NCBI GenBank assembly: GCA_051877575.1
Contig: JBJEJA010000038.1
Location: forward strand, 23,842 to 87,841
Direction: 5' to 3'
Source of the DNA: UBA2882 sp051877575
GTDB lineage: Bacteria > Bacillota > Clostridia > Lachnospirales > Lachnospiraceae
DNA: 64,000 bases
This document shows, in pieces, positions 52,268-61,695 of the stretch. The translations under genes were made by a program, and so were the position numbers. A model generated the notes under the pieces. The model saw only the letters and a program-made list of their open reading frames with translations. It was not told the origin of the DNA and ran no database searches. Within the stretch, counting starts at the first letter, position 1, and each line of letters begins with the position of its first letter.

Positions 52268-53674
52268 TTACTCTTTTCCGTCCCAGCAATACGTACAGAG
52301 TTTACATCTGTCAAGCCCTGTGGCATCCAGCATATCATCCAGACGATTGTATCTCAAGGAAGTAAAGTTCAATTCCTTTCGGATCTCTTCCACCATATTC
52401 TCATATTTCTCGGATTCGGGATCCGCATATTCCCGCAAAACCTCATCTGTCACGTTTCCGTTTTCCAGCCTCTCTATGACACGACGGGCAATCAGATCCA
52501 TTTCCGATGACGAACGGGAAAAATTCAAATACTTGCATCCGAATAACAACGGCGGACATGCCGGGCGGATATGAACTTCCTTTGCTCCGCTCTGATAAAG
52601 AAATTCCGTTGTCTCCCTAAGCTGGGTTCCCCTGACAATGGAATCATCGATGAGCAACAGGCTCTTATCTTTGATCAGTTCATCTACCGCCAACAATTTC
52701 ATTTTTGCAATCAGGTTTCTTTTACTCTGGATCGTCGGCATAAAGGACCGCGGCCAGGTCGGTGTATATTTAATAAACGGTCTTGAAAAAGGCACTCCCG
52801 ACTCATTGGCATAGCCTACCGCATGAGCCGTTCCGGAATCCGGCACCCCCGCAACAATATCGGGATGCACATTGTCCCTTTTTGCCATTTTCGCTCCGCA
52901 GTTGTAACGCATCTGTTCTACACTGATGCCCTCATAACTGCTGGCCGGGTATCCGTAATAAACCCACAGGAACGTACATATCTTCATATCCCGATTGGGA
53001 TTTACCAGGGTAACACACTTTTGGTCATCAATGACAACGACCTCCCCCGGTCCCAATTCCTTATAATCGGAATAACCCAGATTCTTATAGGCAAAATTTT
53101 CAAAGGATGCACAAAAAGCGTCTTCTTTCTTCCCGATGACCACCGGTGTCCTGCCGTATTTATCCCTGGCAGCATAAATTCCCTGCTGATTCATCAACAA
53201 TAAAGACAGCGAACCGTCTATTGACTCCAGTGCATATCGGATCCCTTCGATCAGATTTTCCTTTTGATTGATCAATGCAGCCACCAGCTCCGTGGCATTG
53301 ATCTCACCGCCACTCATCTCCAGAAAATGGGCATGTCCGGTATCAAAAAGCCCTTTGATCAGTTCATCCGTATTGTTGATCTTGCTTACCGTCGTAATGG
53401 CATATGTGCCGTGGTGGGAGCGAACCAGCAAAGGCTGCGGTTCATAATCGGAAATACATCCGATCCCCATATTGCCGTGCATCTCATTGACATCCTTATC
53501 AAACTTGGTCCGAAACGGTGCATTCTCAATATTATGGATAGCGCGGTTGAAACCATCCTCTCCGTATACTGTCATGCCGCCGCGTCTGGTCCCCAGATGG
53601 GAGTGGTAATCAATCCCGAAAAATAAATCAAATACGCAATCCTGCTTGGATGCAACGCCAAAAAATCCACCCAT
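52268..53674 (-). CDS. PurF-like amidophosphoribosyltransferase homologue without the catalytic Cys
   Basis: 468 residues. The class II glutaminase half begins MGGFFGVASKQDCVFDLFFG where true PurF has Cys-Gly-(V/I)-(F/V)-Gly; the nucleophilic Cys is Gly here. RRGGMTVYG and GNMGIGCIS remain. The phosphoribosyltransferase half is intact: AGVPDSGTAHAVGYA and LLLIDDSIVRGTQLRETTEF (PRPP loop). Cys residues fitting the [4Fe-4S] ligands of Bacillus-type PurF are kept (ICTF, CPPLLFGC, CKLCTYC). It may use free ammonia or another amine, or act as a regulator. It stands alone, not in a pur operon. Confidence 0.88.
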   Translation of the reverse strand: MGGFFGVASKQDCVFDLFFGIDYHSHLGTRRGGMTVYGEDGFNRAIHNIENAPFRTKFDKDVNEMHGNMGIGCISDYEPQPLLVRSHHGTYAITTVSKINNTDELIKGLFDTGHAHFLEMSGGEINATELVAALINQKENLIEGIRYALESIDGSLSLLLMNQQGIYAARDKYGRTPVVIGKKEDAFCASFENFAYKNLGYSDYKELGPGEVVVIDDQKCVTLVNPNRDMKICTFLWVYYGYPASSYEGISVEQMRYNCGAKMAKRDNVHPDIVAGVPDSGTAHAVGYANESGVPFSRPFIKYTPTWPRSFMPTIQSKRNLIAKMKLLAVDELIKDKSLLLIDDSIVRGTQLRETTEFLYQSGAKEVHIRPACPPLLFGCKYLNFSRSSSEMDLIARRVIERLENGNVTDEVLREYADPESEKYENMVEEIRKELNFTSLRYNRLDDMLDATGLDRCKLCTYCWDGKE

Positions 53675-53803
53675 GTTTCTGTCCTCATTTCTCTATTCAT
53701 ATTTCTCACAAGACAATCCATTCATATCCTGTTCATTCCGAAATATATTATACACTGTTTTGCGGTTATCCTGCAATGATATCTGAAATCTTAATCATAA
53801 TTC

Positions 53804-53839
53804 ATAAAAAAAGCCCGGGAATGCAAGCATTCCGGGCTT
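53804..53839 (-). terminator. Terminator of the rplM-rpsI operon
   Basis: AAGCCCGGAATG (53839-53828) pairs with CATTCCCGGGCTT (53823-53811) with one bulge, then a run of T. Confidence 0.87.
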
Positions 53840-53868
53840 TCTGATATACCTTTTGCTGTTGTCGATGA

Positions 53869-54267
53869 TTATCTCTTGCTGAACTGAGGTGCACGACGAG
53901 CTGCTTTGAGACCGTATTTCTTTCTTTCTTTCATACGAGGGTCACGTGTTAAGTAGCCGGCTTTCTTTAAGGTAGGTCTGTAATCTGCATCAACAGTCAG
54001 TAACGCTCTTGCGATACCGTGTCTGATAGCACCTGCCTGACCTGTGTATCCGCCGCCTTTTACGTTTACCAAAACGTCGAATTTATCTACATTCTCTGTA
54101 GCTACCAAAGGCTGACGAACGATAACCTTTAATGTCTCAAGACCAAAGTACTCATCAATGTCTCTTTTATTAATTGTGATATTACCTTTTCCAGGTGTTA
54201 AATAAACTCTTGCGATAGATTTTTTTCTTCTTCCTGTTCCGTGATATCTTTCTGCTGCTTTAGCCAT
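53869..54267 (-). CDS. rpsI: 30S ribosomal protein S9
   Basis: 132 residues, normal for S9. MAKAAERYHGTGRRKKSIAR at the start, GGGYTGQAGAIRHGIARALL in the middle and the basic end ERKKYGLKAARRAPQFSKR, whose last residues reach the P-site tRNA. Follows rplM by 29 bp, the universal order. Confidence 0.98.
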   Translation of the reverse strand: MAKAAERYHGTGRRKKSIARVYLTPGKGNITINKRDIDEYFGLETLKVIVRQPLVATENVDKFDVLVNVKGGGYTGQAGAIRHGIARALLTVDADYRPTLKKAGYLTRDPRMKERKKYGLKAARRAPQFSKR

Positions 54268-54296
54268 TTTAATTTTCTCCTTTCAAGTTCCTTTAA

Positions 54297-54725
54297 TTAA
54301 AATGTTAATACTTCAGGTTTCTGAGCTGCATGTTTGTGATCAGGTCCTGCGTATACGTGAAGTTTTTTGAACATCTGTCTTCCTAAAGGTCCCTTGGGAA
54401 GCATGCCTTTCACAGCAAGTTCGATAACCTGTTCAGGTTTCTTATCTAATTTCTCTCTTAATGTAGCTTCTTTCATTCCGCCTACATAATCAGAGTGATG
54501 ATAATAAATTTTCTGATCTAATTTCTTACCTGTTACTTTGATCTTCTCTGCGTTGATAACGATTACGTTGTCACCTGTATCAATGTGAGGAGTGAAGATC
54601 GGTTTATTTTTTCCTCTTAAAACTTTAGCAACTTCAGAAGCTAAACGTCCTAATGTCATATCTGTAGCGTCTACTACATACCATTTTCTATCAATCGTAG
54701 CCGGACTAGCCATAAATGTTTTCAT
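54297..54725 (-). CDS. rplM: 50S ribosomal protein L13
   Basis: 142 residues with the L13 blocks WYVVDATDMTLGRLASEVAK, HIDTGDNVIVINAEKIKVTG, YHHSDYVGGMKEATL and VKGMLPKGPLGRQMFKKLHV. Start with GGAGGT 5 bases upstream. Confidence 0.98.
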   Translation of the reverse strand: MKTFMASPATIDRKWYVVDATDMTLGRLASEVAKVLRGKNKPIFTPHIDTGDNVIVINAEKIKVTGKKLDQKIYYHHSDYVGGMKEATLREKLDKKPEQVIELAVKGMLPKGPLGRQMFKKLHVYAGPDHKHAAQKPEVLTF

Positions 54726-54901
54726 CGTGTTACCTCCAAAAAATGTTTATCAATGGATTAATAAGTTCTGTTTCCCCTCCGGGGCTAATCGGAAATCGGG
54801 AAATCCTTTTGCGGCACTGACGGTCTTTCCGGGGCTTTGGACAGACTTCATCACATGTCGCCACTGTGAAATATTATATTATACGCATCCTGGTGTGTCA
54901 A
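54726..54901 (-). promoter_or_regulatory. rplM-rpsI promoter and ~140-nt structured leader (L13-leader candidate)
   Basis: TTGACA (54901-54896), 17-bp spacer, TATAAT (54878-54873), a consensus promoter whose -35 touches the truA stop. The leader holds GCCCCGGAAAGACCGTCAGT and later CCCCGGAGGGG-type G/C blocks that can pair. Firmicute rplM leaders often bind L13 for autoregulation; I infer this from position, not from a matched consensus. Confidence 0.65.
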
Positions 54902-55647
54902 CAAATTTTTTCACAGAATTGAAAATCTACCAACGTTAACCCTCTTGCCGGTGCGGTCGGTCCTGCCGCCTGACGGTCTTTTGCCTCCAGGATTTCTTTC
55001 ATCTGCTCCGGTTCCAGATTTCCTCTGCCCACTTCCAGGAGCGTTCCGGCGATAATTCTTACCATATTAAACAGGAAGCCGTTGCCGGATACCCGGATAG
55101 TCAGATAGGGACCTTCCTTTTCAACCTTTGCCTCATAAATCGTACGGACAGTGGTAAGCACCTGTGCTTTTGCCACGCAGAAACTTTTAAAATCATGCTC
55201 ACCCACCAGATTATCCGCCGCCTTCTGCATTTTTTCCACATCCAGAGGCACATAAACAAAATGTGCATATTGCCTGCCGATGGGATTTTCATATTTCCCC
55301 ATATAAATGCGGTATTCATAAGTCTTACGCGTGTTGCAACGACGTGGATGGAAGTCATCGGCCACCTGCTTTGATTCCTGAATACGGATATCCTCCGGCA
55401 GTCTGGCATTCAATGCAGGCGCAATCTTTTCAGGTGCAATCCTGCTTTCCGTATCGAAGACAGCCACATTGCAAAGGGCATGCACCCCCGCATCGGTTCT
55501 GCTTGCACCGATTACCGCAATCTCCTCTCCCAACAGCTCATATAAAGCTTTATTCAATTGCCCTTCAATGGTAATCCCATTGGGCTGCACCTGCCAGCCG
55601 TTATAATTCGTACCGTCATATGCAACCGTCAGCATAATTCGTCTCAC
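54898..55647 (-). CDS. truA: tRNA pseudouridine(38-40) synthase TruA
   Basis: 249 residues from GTG 55647 (reads MRRIMLTVAYDGTNYNGWQV) with GAGGAA upstream. The catalytic Asp is in GASRTDAGVHALCNVAVFD; other blocks are LPEDIRIQESKQVADDFHPR and FLFNMVRIIAGTLLEVGRG. Modifies the anticodon stem of many tRNAs. It follows ecfT by 69 bp, the common clostridial ecfA1-ecfA2-ecfT-truA-rplM-rpsI order. Confidence 0.96.
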   Translation of the reverse strand: MRRIMLTVAYDGTNYNGWQVQPNGITIEGQLNKALYELLGEEIAVIGASRTDAGVHALCNVAVFDTESRIAPEKIAPALNARLPEDIRIQESKQVADDFHPRRCNTRKTYEYRIYMGKYENPIGRQYAHFVYVPLDVEKMQKAADNLVGEHDFKSFCVAKAQVLTTVRTIYEAKVEKEGPYLTIRVSGNGFLFNMVRIIAGTLLEVGRGNLEPEQMKEILEAKDRQAAGPTAPARGLTLVDFQFCEKIC

Positions 55648-55716
55648 GTTTAACCATTCCTCTTTCACAACTTACTCTGATGACAAACCGTTTTACCTGT
55701 GTATCATGATCACAGT

Positions 55717-56541
55717 TTAATTCAATACAATCAAATGAAGCGGGAACAGTTTCCCCAGTACAGCCGCAAGCACCAAATAGACAGCCAATACCGCAAAACC
55801 GCACCAATCCACCTTGTGATATTTGAGCGGTTTCATCTTGGTTCTTCCCTCTCCGCCCTGATAGCATCTGGCCTCCATGGCCATGGCAAGATCGTTGGCG
55901 CGCCGAAATGCCGATATAAAAAGCGGAACAAGCAACGGAATCAATGCCTTTACCTTTTTTACCAGATTGCCGCTGTCAAACTCTGCACCCCTTGCCATCT
56001 GCGCCTTCATGATCTTATCCGTTTCTTCCATTAAAATAGGAATAAAACGCAATGCAATCGACATCATCATAGCGATTTCATGAACAGGCACTTTGATCTT
56101 TTTCAAAGGTCCCATCAGACTTTCCATGCCGTCCGTCAACTGATTCGGTGTTGTAGTCAATGTCATCAAAGAAGAACCCACAATCAGGAAGATCAATCTG
56201 ACACACAAATAAAACGCATTAAAAATGCCTTCCCATGTCAATGAAAACTTCCAAAAAGAGATAATCGGCTCTCCCCTGGTCAAAAACATGTTGAATATGG
56301 CGGTGATCATCAGCAATATCACTATGGCTTTGATCCCCCGCAAAATAAAAGAAAGCGGCACCTTGGAAATTTTGACAACCATTGCCAAAAACAACAAGGC
56401 TATCAGATAAATTGTTAAATTACGATATAAAAACAATGTGACAATATAGACAATAGTGCCGATCAGCTTTACCCTCGGGTCCATTTTGTGTATGGGCGAA
56501 TCTGCCTGATAATATTGTCCTAACGTGATATCCCGCAGCAT
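55717..56541 (-). CDS. ecfT: Energy-coupling factor transporter transmembrane protein EcfT
   Basis: 274 residues, five to six helices. The two coupling motifs that contact the ATPases are AQMARGAEFDSGN and AMEARCYQGGEGR (the x-A-R-[G/C] pair). Links EcfA1/EcfA2 to vitamin-binding S components encoded elsewhere. 15 bp after ecfA2. Confidence 0.95.
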   Translation of the reverse strand: MLRDITLGQYYQADSPIHKMDPRVKLIGTIVYIVTLFLYRNLTIYLIALLFLAMVVKISKVPLSFILRGIKAIVILLMITAIFNMFLTRGEPIISFWKFSLTWEGIFNAFYLCVRLIFLIVGSSLMTLTTTPNQLTDGMESLMGPLKKIKVPVHEIAMMMSIALRFIPILMEETDKIMKAQMARGAEFDSGNLVKKVKALIPLLVPLFISAFRRANDLAMAMEARCYQGGEGRTKMKPLKYHKVDWCGFAVLAVYLVLAAVLGKLFPLHLIVLN

Positions 56542-56556
56542 TTCCGTATTTCCTTT

Positions 56557-57423
56557 CTATCTGCTCTCTGCATACCTGTTTCTATACAAACGAAGCAGTT
56601 CGTCTTTGGCTTCTTCCAGCGTAGTAACCGAGGCGTCCACATCCAGACCGGCTTTTACACATCTTCCCATGATTTCCGTCACTGTAGGAACCGCCAATCC
56701 GATTTCCTCCAATTCCTTCTGATGCGAAAAAACCGCTTTGGGCGTATCGTCCAGAAACACTTCTCCGTGATTCATGACAATAATACGCTCAACATAGTCA
56801 GCCACGTCATCCATACTATGGGATACAAGAATAACCGTAATCCCCATTTTCTCATGCAGTTTTTTAACCAGTTCCAGGATTTCATCCCGTCCTTTGGGGT
56901 CCAGACCCGCAGTAGGCTCATCCAGAATTAATACCTGCGGTTTCATGGCAATTACCCCTGCAATGGCAACTCTTCGTTTCTGTCCGCCTGACAGATCAAA
57001 AGGAGACTGATAAAAATATTCGTCTTCCAGCCCTACCATTTTCAAAGCCTCATAAGCCCGGAGTTCAATTTCCTTTTTGGAAAGTCCCAGATTTTTGGGA
57101 CCAAAACACACATCCGAAAAAACATCCACTTCAAACAGCTGATGTTCCGGATATTGAAATACCAATCCCACCTGACTTCTCAATTTCTTTTTATCATAAT
57201 CATCATCGGCGATATCTTCTCCGTTAAAATAGACCTCGCCGCTTGTAGGCTTCATCAGTCCGTTTAAATGCTGCACCAGAGAGGATTTCCCGGAACCCGT
57301 ATGCCCGATCAGCCCGACAAACTGTCCGTCCGGTATTACCAGATTCACGTCCTTTAGCGCAGCTACCTCCATAGTAGTTCCGGCCTCATAAATGCAATTT
57401 ACATGATTTAAGATAATAGGCAC
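56557..57423 (-). CDS. ecfA2: ECF transporter ATPase EcfA2
   Basis: 288 residues. Walker A GLIGHTGSGKSSLVQHLNGL, signature LSGGQKRRVAIAGVIAMKP, Walker B VLILDEPTAGLDPKGR. It overlaps the end of ecfA1 by 16 bp. Confidence 0.95.
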   Translation of the reverse strand: MPIILNHVNCIYEAGTTMEVAALKDVNLVIPDGQFVGLIGHTGSGKSSLVQHLNGLMKPTSGEVYFNGEDIADDDYDKKKLRSQVGLVFQYPEHQLFEVDVFSDVCFGPKNLGLSKKEIELRAYEALKMVGLEDEYFYQSPFDLSGGQKRRVAIAGVIAMKPQVLILDEPTAGLDPKGRDEILELVKKLHEKMGITVILVSHSMDDVADYVERIIVMNHGEVFLDDTPKAVFSHQKELEEIGLAVPTVTEIMGRCVKAGLDVDASVTTLEEAKDELLRLYRNRYAESR

Positions 57424-58262
57424 TTTAATTCCTCCATAAACTCATCTACCGTAAGAATCCCTTTGGGGAAAGGCATTCCGACTTTCCTGCACTCCTCGGC
57501 AAGCAATGTTACCTGCGGCACCGTCAATCTCAGACTTTGCAGTTTCTCCACCTGTGAAAAAATCTCTTTTGGTGTCCCCTGCATTTCAATATGTCCCTGA
57601 TCCATGACAAATACTTTATCTGCGAAAACAACTTCTTCCATATAATGGGTGATCAGAATTACCGTAATTTTCTCCACATCATTCAAGGCCCGTACCGCCC
57701 GGATCACTTCCCTGCGTCCCTGGGGATCCAACATGGCTGTGGGCTCGTCCAATACGATACACTTGGGATGCATAGCCAAAACGCCGGCAATGGAAACCCT
57801 CTGCTTCTGCCCGCCGGAAAGCTTATTGGGTGAATGCTTCCGATAGGCATACATGCCTACAGCCTTCAGACTTTCCTCCACACGCTCCCAGATCTCTTTG
57901 GTAGGAACGCCCAGATTTTCGGGACCAAATCCCACATCCTCTTCCACAACCTGACCGATAATCTGGTTGTCCGGATTCTGAAATACCATACCTGTTTGCT
58001 TGCGGATATCCCATAAATACGCCTCATCTTTGGTATCCATCCCCGCTACATAAACGGTTCCCTCCGTAGGAGATAAAATAGCATTCATATGCTTAGCCAA
58101 TGTGGATTTTCCTGAGCCGTTATGCCCCAATATGGCAATAAAATCGCCCTCTCGTATATCCAAATCCACTTCGTCCACCGCACGGGTAATGCCTTCCACA
58201 TTTCCCTCTTCATCCCTGCGGATATATTCAAATGTCAGTTTCTTTGTTTTTATCATACTCAT
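57408..58262 (-). CDS. ecfA1: ECF transporter ATPase EcfA1
   Basis: 284 residues. Walker A AILGHNGSGKSTLAKHMNAI, Q-loop FQNPDNQIIGQVVEEDVGFG, signature LSGGQKQRVSIAGVLAMHP, Walker B CIVLDEPTAMLDPQGRREV. Forms a heterodimer with EcfA2. First gene of the cluster; two nearby ATGs (58262 and 58256) are possible starts. Confidence 0.95.
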   Translation of the reverse strand: MSMIKTKKLTFEYIRRDEEGNVEGITRAVDEVDLDIREGDFIAILGHNGSGKSTLAKHMNAILSPTEGTVYVAGMDTKDEAYLWDIRKQTGMVFQNPDNQIIGQVVEEDVGFGPENLGVPTKEIWERVEESLKAVGMYAYRKHSPNKLSGGQKQRVSIAGVLAMHPKCIVLDEPTAMLDPQGRREVIRAVRALNDVEKITVILITHYMEEVVFADKVFVMDQGHIEMQGTPKEIFSQVEKLQSLRLTVPQVTLLAEECRKVGMPFPKGILTVDEFMEELKCLLS

Positions 58263-58458
58263 GCTTATTATTCCAATCTCATCCTATCAAGCATAAATCC
58301 TGTTGATAACCTGTCTCCCTGTCAACCCTTTCGAGATGCATGGTTTACATTTTACCGTATCGCCTTTATTGTACAGGATAATATATTGAATTACAAGGAA
58401 TTTCCTAGGCAATCGGCAAATTCTGTGGCATAATCCATGTATAAGGAAAGGGATTCAC

Positions 58459-59316
58459 ATGAAAAAGAAAAAAGAACGGAAACGTTTCAAACTGCAAATA
58501 CTCTTGAGTTTTTGTGCTGCTGTTTTAGCTTTGGCCGGATTAATTTATTATTCATCAGACCATAATCATACACCCGCTCCGATCCCAAACACTGATTTGT
58601 TTCCCCCATTTTCCATACTCTCAGGCAACCAACTGATATCCGTATCGGATATATATTCACAGGAGAAAGCATATACTGATACAAAAGAAAATGAGGAAAT
58701 TGTTATGACTGCATCTGACCGTTATACTTATGACGATGGTTTTTTCTATCAATCACTCACCGAGGATATCAAAGAAAGGATCAACGGGCTTTCCTATAAA
58801 GAAGACTGCACGGTTCCTTATGAAGATTTGCGTTATGTTTCTGTTTTATATGAGGATTTTAACGGAGAAACCCAGACCGGTGAAATCATCTGCAACAAAG
58901 CCATTGCACAGGATCTGGTTGAGATTTTCTATGAATTGTACTGCAGTCACTATCAGATTGACAAAATCAGGCTGGTGGATGAATATGAAGCGGATGATGA
59001 TTTATCCTGTGCCGCCAACAACACTTCCTGCTTTAACTTTCGTAAAGTCTATGGTTCCGATACTTTGAGCAAACATGCACTGGGACTTGCCATTGACATC
59101 AATCCTTTTCAAAATCCGTATGTGACCTATCCCGATGGAGTCGAGCGCATTTCCCCACCCGGCAGCGAACCCTATGCCGACAGGACCTCCGGTCTTCCCC
59201 ATATGATTACTGAGGATGATTTGTGTTATCAGCTGTTCACAGAGCACGGTTTTACCTGGGGTGGGCATTGGAAAACGCTGAAAGACTACCAGCACTTCCA
59301 AAAGGAACTCCCTTAA
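58459..59316 (+). CDS. Membrane-anchored M15 family peptidase (VanY/CwlK-like)
   Basis: 285 residues with an N-terminal anchor (residues 12-27), a ~120-residue spacer and an M15 domain. Zinc ligands are in SKHALGLAIDINPFQNP (His and Asp) and WGGHWKTLKDYQHFQ (catalytic region and last His). These enzymes are D-Ala-D-Ala carboxypeptidases or L-Ala-D-Glu endopeptidases of peptidoglycan. AAGGAAAGGG precedes the ATG. Divergent from ecfA1, with 196 bp between. Confidence 0.88.
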   Translation: MKKKKERKRFKLQILLSFCAAVLALAGLIYYSSDHNHTPAPIPNTDLFPPFSILSGNQLISVSDIYSQEKAYTDTKENEEIVMTASDRYTYDDGFFYQSLTEDIKERINGLSYKEDCTVPYEDLRYVSVLYEDFNGETQTGEIICNKAIAQDLVEIFYELYCSHYQIDKIRLVDEYEADDDLSCAANNTSCFNFRKVYGSDTLSKHALGLAIDINPFQNPYVTYPDGVERISPPGSEPYADRTSGLPHMITEDDLCYQLFTEHGFTWGGHWKTLKDYQHFQKELP

Positions 59317-59368
59317 AGTGCACCATCTGCTCTTTTTCAAACGTCTATCGTTTAAGTATCAATAAACA

Positions 59369-59605
59369 CTATTGGTTCTTTGCCATTGATGCCAGCTCAC
59401 GCAACAATTCCAAATCCGATTGACATACCTTAATATTGGATGTCATCGGATTTTCTCCGGGCCTTGTCACGGATATTTCTATTACCGTCCCCTCCTCTAT
59501 TTCTTTTGAGAATACAGCCTGTAAAAATGCCGCAAACTTAGGATGATTTCCCGTAAACACATTCTTTGCATTCATGATCTTCATCAACGACGACGGATTA
59601 AACAT
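59369..59605 (-). CDS. Small hypothetical protein (78 aa)
   Basis: Starts MFNPSSLMKIMNAKNVFTGN with GAGGAATGAGAG upstream. A mixed alpha/beta product: a helical 'HPKFAAFLQAVFSKEI' followed by beta 'GTVIEISVTRPGENPMTSNI' and a C-terminal helix. The size and the second half fit a small conserved clostridial protein, but I cannot name the family. It lies 32 bp after the Rpn gene on the same strand and probably shares its transcript. Confidence 0.7.
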   Translation of the reverse strand: MFNPSSLMKIMNAKNVFTGNHPKFAAFLQAVFSKEIEEGTVIEISVTRPGENPMTSNIKVCQSDLELLRELASMAKNQ

Positions 59606-59637
59606 TTTCTCTCATTCCTCTCCCGATTTCTCTTGTG

Positions 59638-60552
59638 TTATGATAATGCTTTCGCCTTTTCAAACTCTTCCGGCGTTACTCCTATAATACCACAAGCTTC
59701 CGCCAAAGTAACCTTTAAATTGTCTATCACATGTTCCACGCTTTTGATTATACGCACCGCATCTCCTTTTTCCATTCCAAGCTCTTCCTGTTCTACCATC
59801 AATTCCTCAAATGCTTTACACATAGATATTTCCTCCTCTTCCATTTTTGTAATGATTGGTTTCAAATTCAGATTAACTGCAATTGCCATTTCTGTTTCAT
59901 GTTCCAAATGTTGAAATTCGTCACTCTGCAGTAATGCTCTCAGCTTTTTTCTATCATTTCTACATTGAAGTGCCATAAAAAATTCTTTTAAGTCCGTCCG
60001 GTAATCTTCCGGATTGACAAAATCCGCTTCCACAACCTGTATCCTATAATCCTGAATAAACCTTCCCGCACATTCCCGCACTTCCGAAGATATCTCCAGC
60101 ATTTCCGTCATTCTCTGTGGTGCTTTCCATTTTCCTTCTCCCAAATATAAAACAACCGTAATCACAGGAATAAACCGTTCCCCTTTTTTCATCCTGCTTT
60201 TCTTTTCCGTATAACTTTGACTATCTCCTTTGGAACGTTTACTTTTATTCCGTTCTCTGATCTGTTCCTCATATTCCCCGGCATCATAAAGCATGATCCT
60301 CTCCGGCATTCCGTAGTCTACCCCTGTTTCCAGTTCCATTCCATAACGCATTCTTGGATTTTCCTGCTCCATGAGAATATCCCTTACCTTTTCTCCTGTC
60401 GCACTTGACAAGGCAGGATATCCTCCTCTCAACCTTTTTAACATTTCCGGTTTCACGAAATCCTTTCCCTGATAAATGTGCACATTGATCAATTCGGCAA
60501 ACCTCTCCTTGTTTGCCATAAACGGGCGCGTATATGTATCTTTTTTACCCAT
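59638..60552 (-). CDS. Rpn-family recombination-promoting nuclease/putative transposase-like protein
   Basis: 304 residues starting MGKKDTYTRPFMANKERFAE at ATG 60552 (GGGAG 4 bases upstream). Family features: the opening block, ENPRMRYGMELETGVDYGMPERI near residue 90, and FIPVITVVLYLGEGKW, the Rpn-type core strand, then a C-terminal helical tail with EEISMCKAFEELMVEQEEL. A GTG at 60693 would add 47 residues unlike the family, although the promoter lies upstream of it. Apparently intact, unlike the copy at 13 kb. Rpn proteins act in RecA-independent recombination; a phage-defence or mobile role is possible. Confidence 0.8.
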   Translation of the reverse strand: MGKKDTYTRPFMANKERFAELINVHIYQGKDFVKPEMLKRLRGGYPALSSATGEKVRDILMEQENPRMRYGMELETGVDYGMPERIMLYDAGEYEEQIRERNKSKRSKGDSQSYTEKKSRMKKGERFIPVITVVLYLGEGKWKAPQRMTEMLEISSEVRECAGRFIQDYRIQVVEADFVNPEDYRTDLKEFFMALQCRNDRKKLRALLQSDEFQHLEHETEMAIAVNLNLKPIITKMEEEEISMCKAFEELMVEQEELGMEKGDAVRIIKSVEHVIDNLKVTLAEACGIIGVTPEEFEKAKALS

Positions 60553-60729
60553 GCAACTCCCTTCCGGCTGTAACAAATAGAATTTTTCTTCTTTGTATCC
60601 AGCCATAATTAAATTATTCTTTGTGAAATATGGCTGAAACGCCGGAACCGGACTTACCGGTATATCGTTCCCGAACGGAACTGAGATTTTCACATAAACA
60701 GATCCTAAAAAAATCTGCTTCTATGAATT

Positions 60730-60758
60730 ATTATAGAAATCTTATATTTATTTGTCAA
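60730..60758 (-). promoter_or_regulatory. Consensus promoter of the Rpn gene
   Basis: TTGACA (60758-60753), 17-bp spacer, TATAAT (60735-60730), a perfect match at both boxes. Confidence 0.85.
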
Positions 60759-60805
60759 TAGATATTTTTTGACGTTTTTTCGTTATTGCCGCATACGTTA
60801 CTAGC

Positions 60806-60838
60806 TGAAAAAGAACGCCTATAAGACGTTCTTTTTTC
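60806..60838. terminator. Bidirectional terminator below the lipoprotein cluster
   Basis: AAGAACG (60811-60817) pairs with CGTTCTT (60827-60833), with A and T tails on either side. Confidence 0.8.
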
Positions 60839-60866
60839 TCAAGCAGTTCGAGCCTGCAGTTAATTA

Positions 60867-61480
60867 TCATTCAATCGGCGCATATAAATATGCTTCCGTT
60901 TTTACTTCTGTATTTGGGGCTTCATTAAGAAAAATAGTATGATATATCCTTTGTGGTTCATCGAATTGTGAATAGTCCGCTGTCGCTTCAAATGCATATA
61001 TTCCAGAATTAGATGTTCCACCTGGTATATTATTACTGGATGCATATACCTCTTCACTAGTACTTAAAAATATTTTATCATCTGATTTTAGATGATAACA
61101 TTCGCCTTGACCCATATCAACCACATAACCTTCTGTTTCATTCCAAATAACAATGTGTGGCGTTTTAGGATCCAAATTTGCCATATACTGTGCAAATTCA
61201 GTAATGTCCGCAACCGTCGTAGTTACCTGCGCCTCAGGCATGTCTGTTGCTGTTTCTTCGTCTGCAACTGATTCTTCCTCTGCCGCAGGCTCTTCCTCAA
61301 CAGATTCCTCTTCTTTCTCAGTTTTTTCTGTTTTCTCTTCCTCAATTACACTTTCTTCCGCTGTCACTTCTGCGGCACCTGCTTCTTCTGCCGGTTCTCC
61401 CTCGGCACTTCCGCATCCCCAAAGAAGAAATGCTGCCAGTGTCACACACAAAATCAGTTTCCATACTTTCTTGTTTTCAT
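60867..61480 (-). pseudogene. Lipoprotein paralogue 1, with a one-base deletion at the start
   Basis: The mature part is intact: lipobox LAAFLLWGC, a Glu/Ala-rich linker, then a domain starting MPEAQVTTTV and ending EAYLYAPIE. The normal ATG at 61480 (GGAGGAAATATC upstream) opens MKTRKYGN and stops, because one A is missing compared with paralogue 2 (ATGAAAACAAG against ATGAAAAACAGG). The correct frame can start only at a TTG (61496) inside the ribosome site or at codons within the signal peptide. Translation is therefore probably poor. Its C-terminal domain differs strongly from the other two. Confidence 0.72.
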
Positions 61481-61612
61481 GATATTTCCTCCTCAATCCA
61501 ACTTCTCACGCCATTAAATGATTCCTTAAAACAAATAATGTAAATTATCTTCTGTAATCATACTAATTAATGCAAAAGCTTCATCGTTTCTTCCGTCTAA
61601 TTAAAAATCGAT

Positions 61613-61641
61613 ATAATATCCAATTACATTTTCCACTACAA
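61613..61641 (-). promoter_or_regulatory. Promoter of lipoprotein paralogue 1
   Basis: TTGTAG (61641-61636), 17-bp spacer, TATTAT (61618-61613). The 215-bp spacer before this gene is a near copy of that before paralogue 2. Confidence 0.6.
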
Positions 61642-61695
61642 ACTCTATACATTTTCTATACATTTTTTGAAGCATAGGCACTTTCATCTAAAAAT

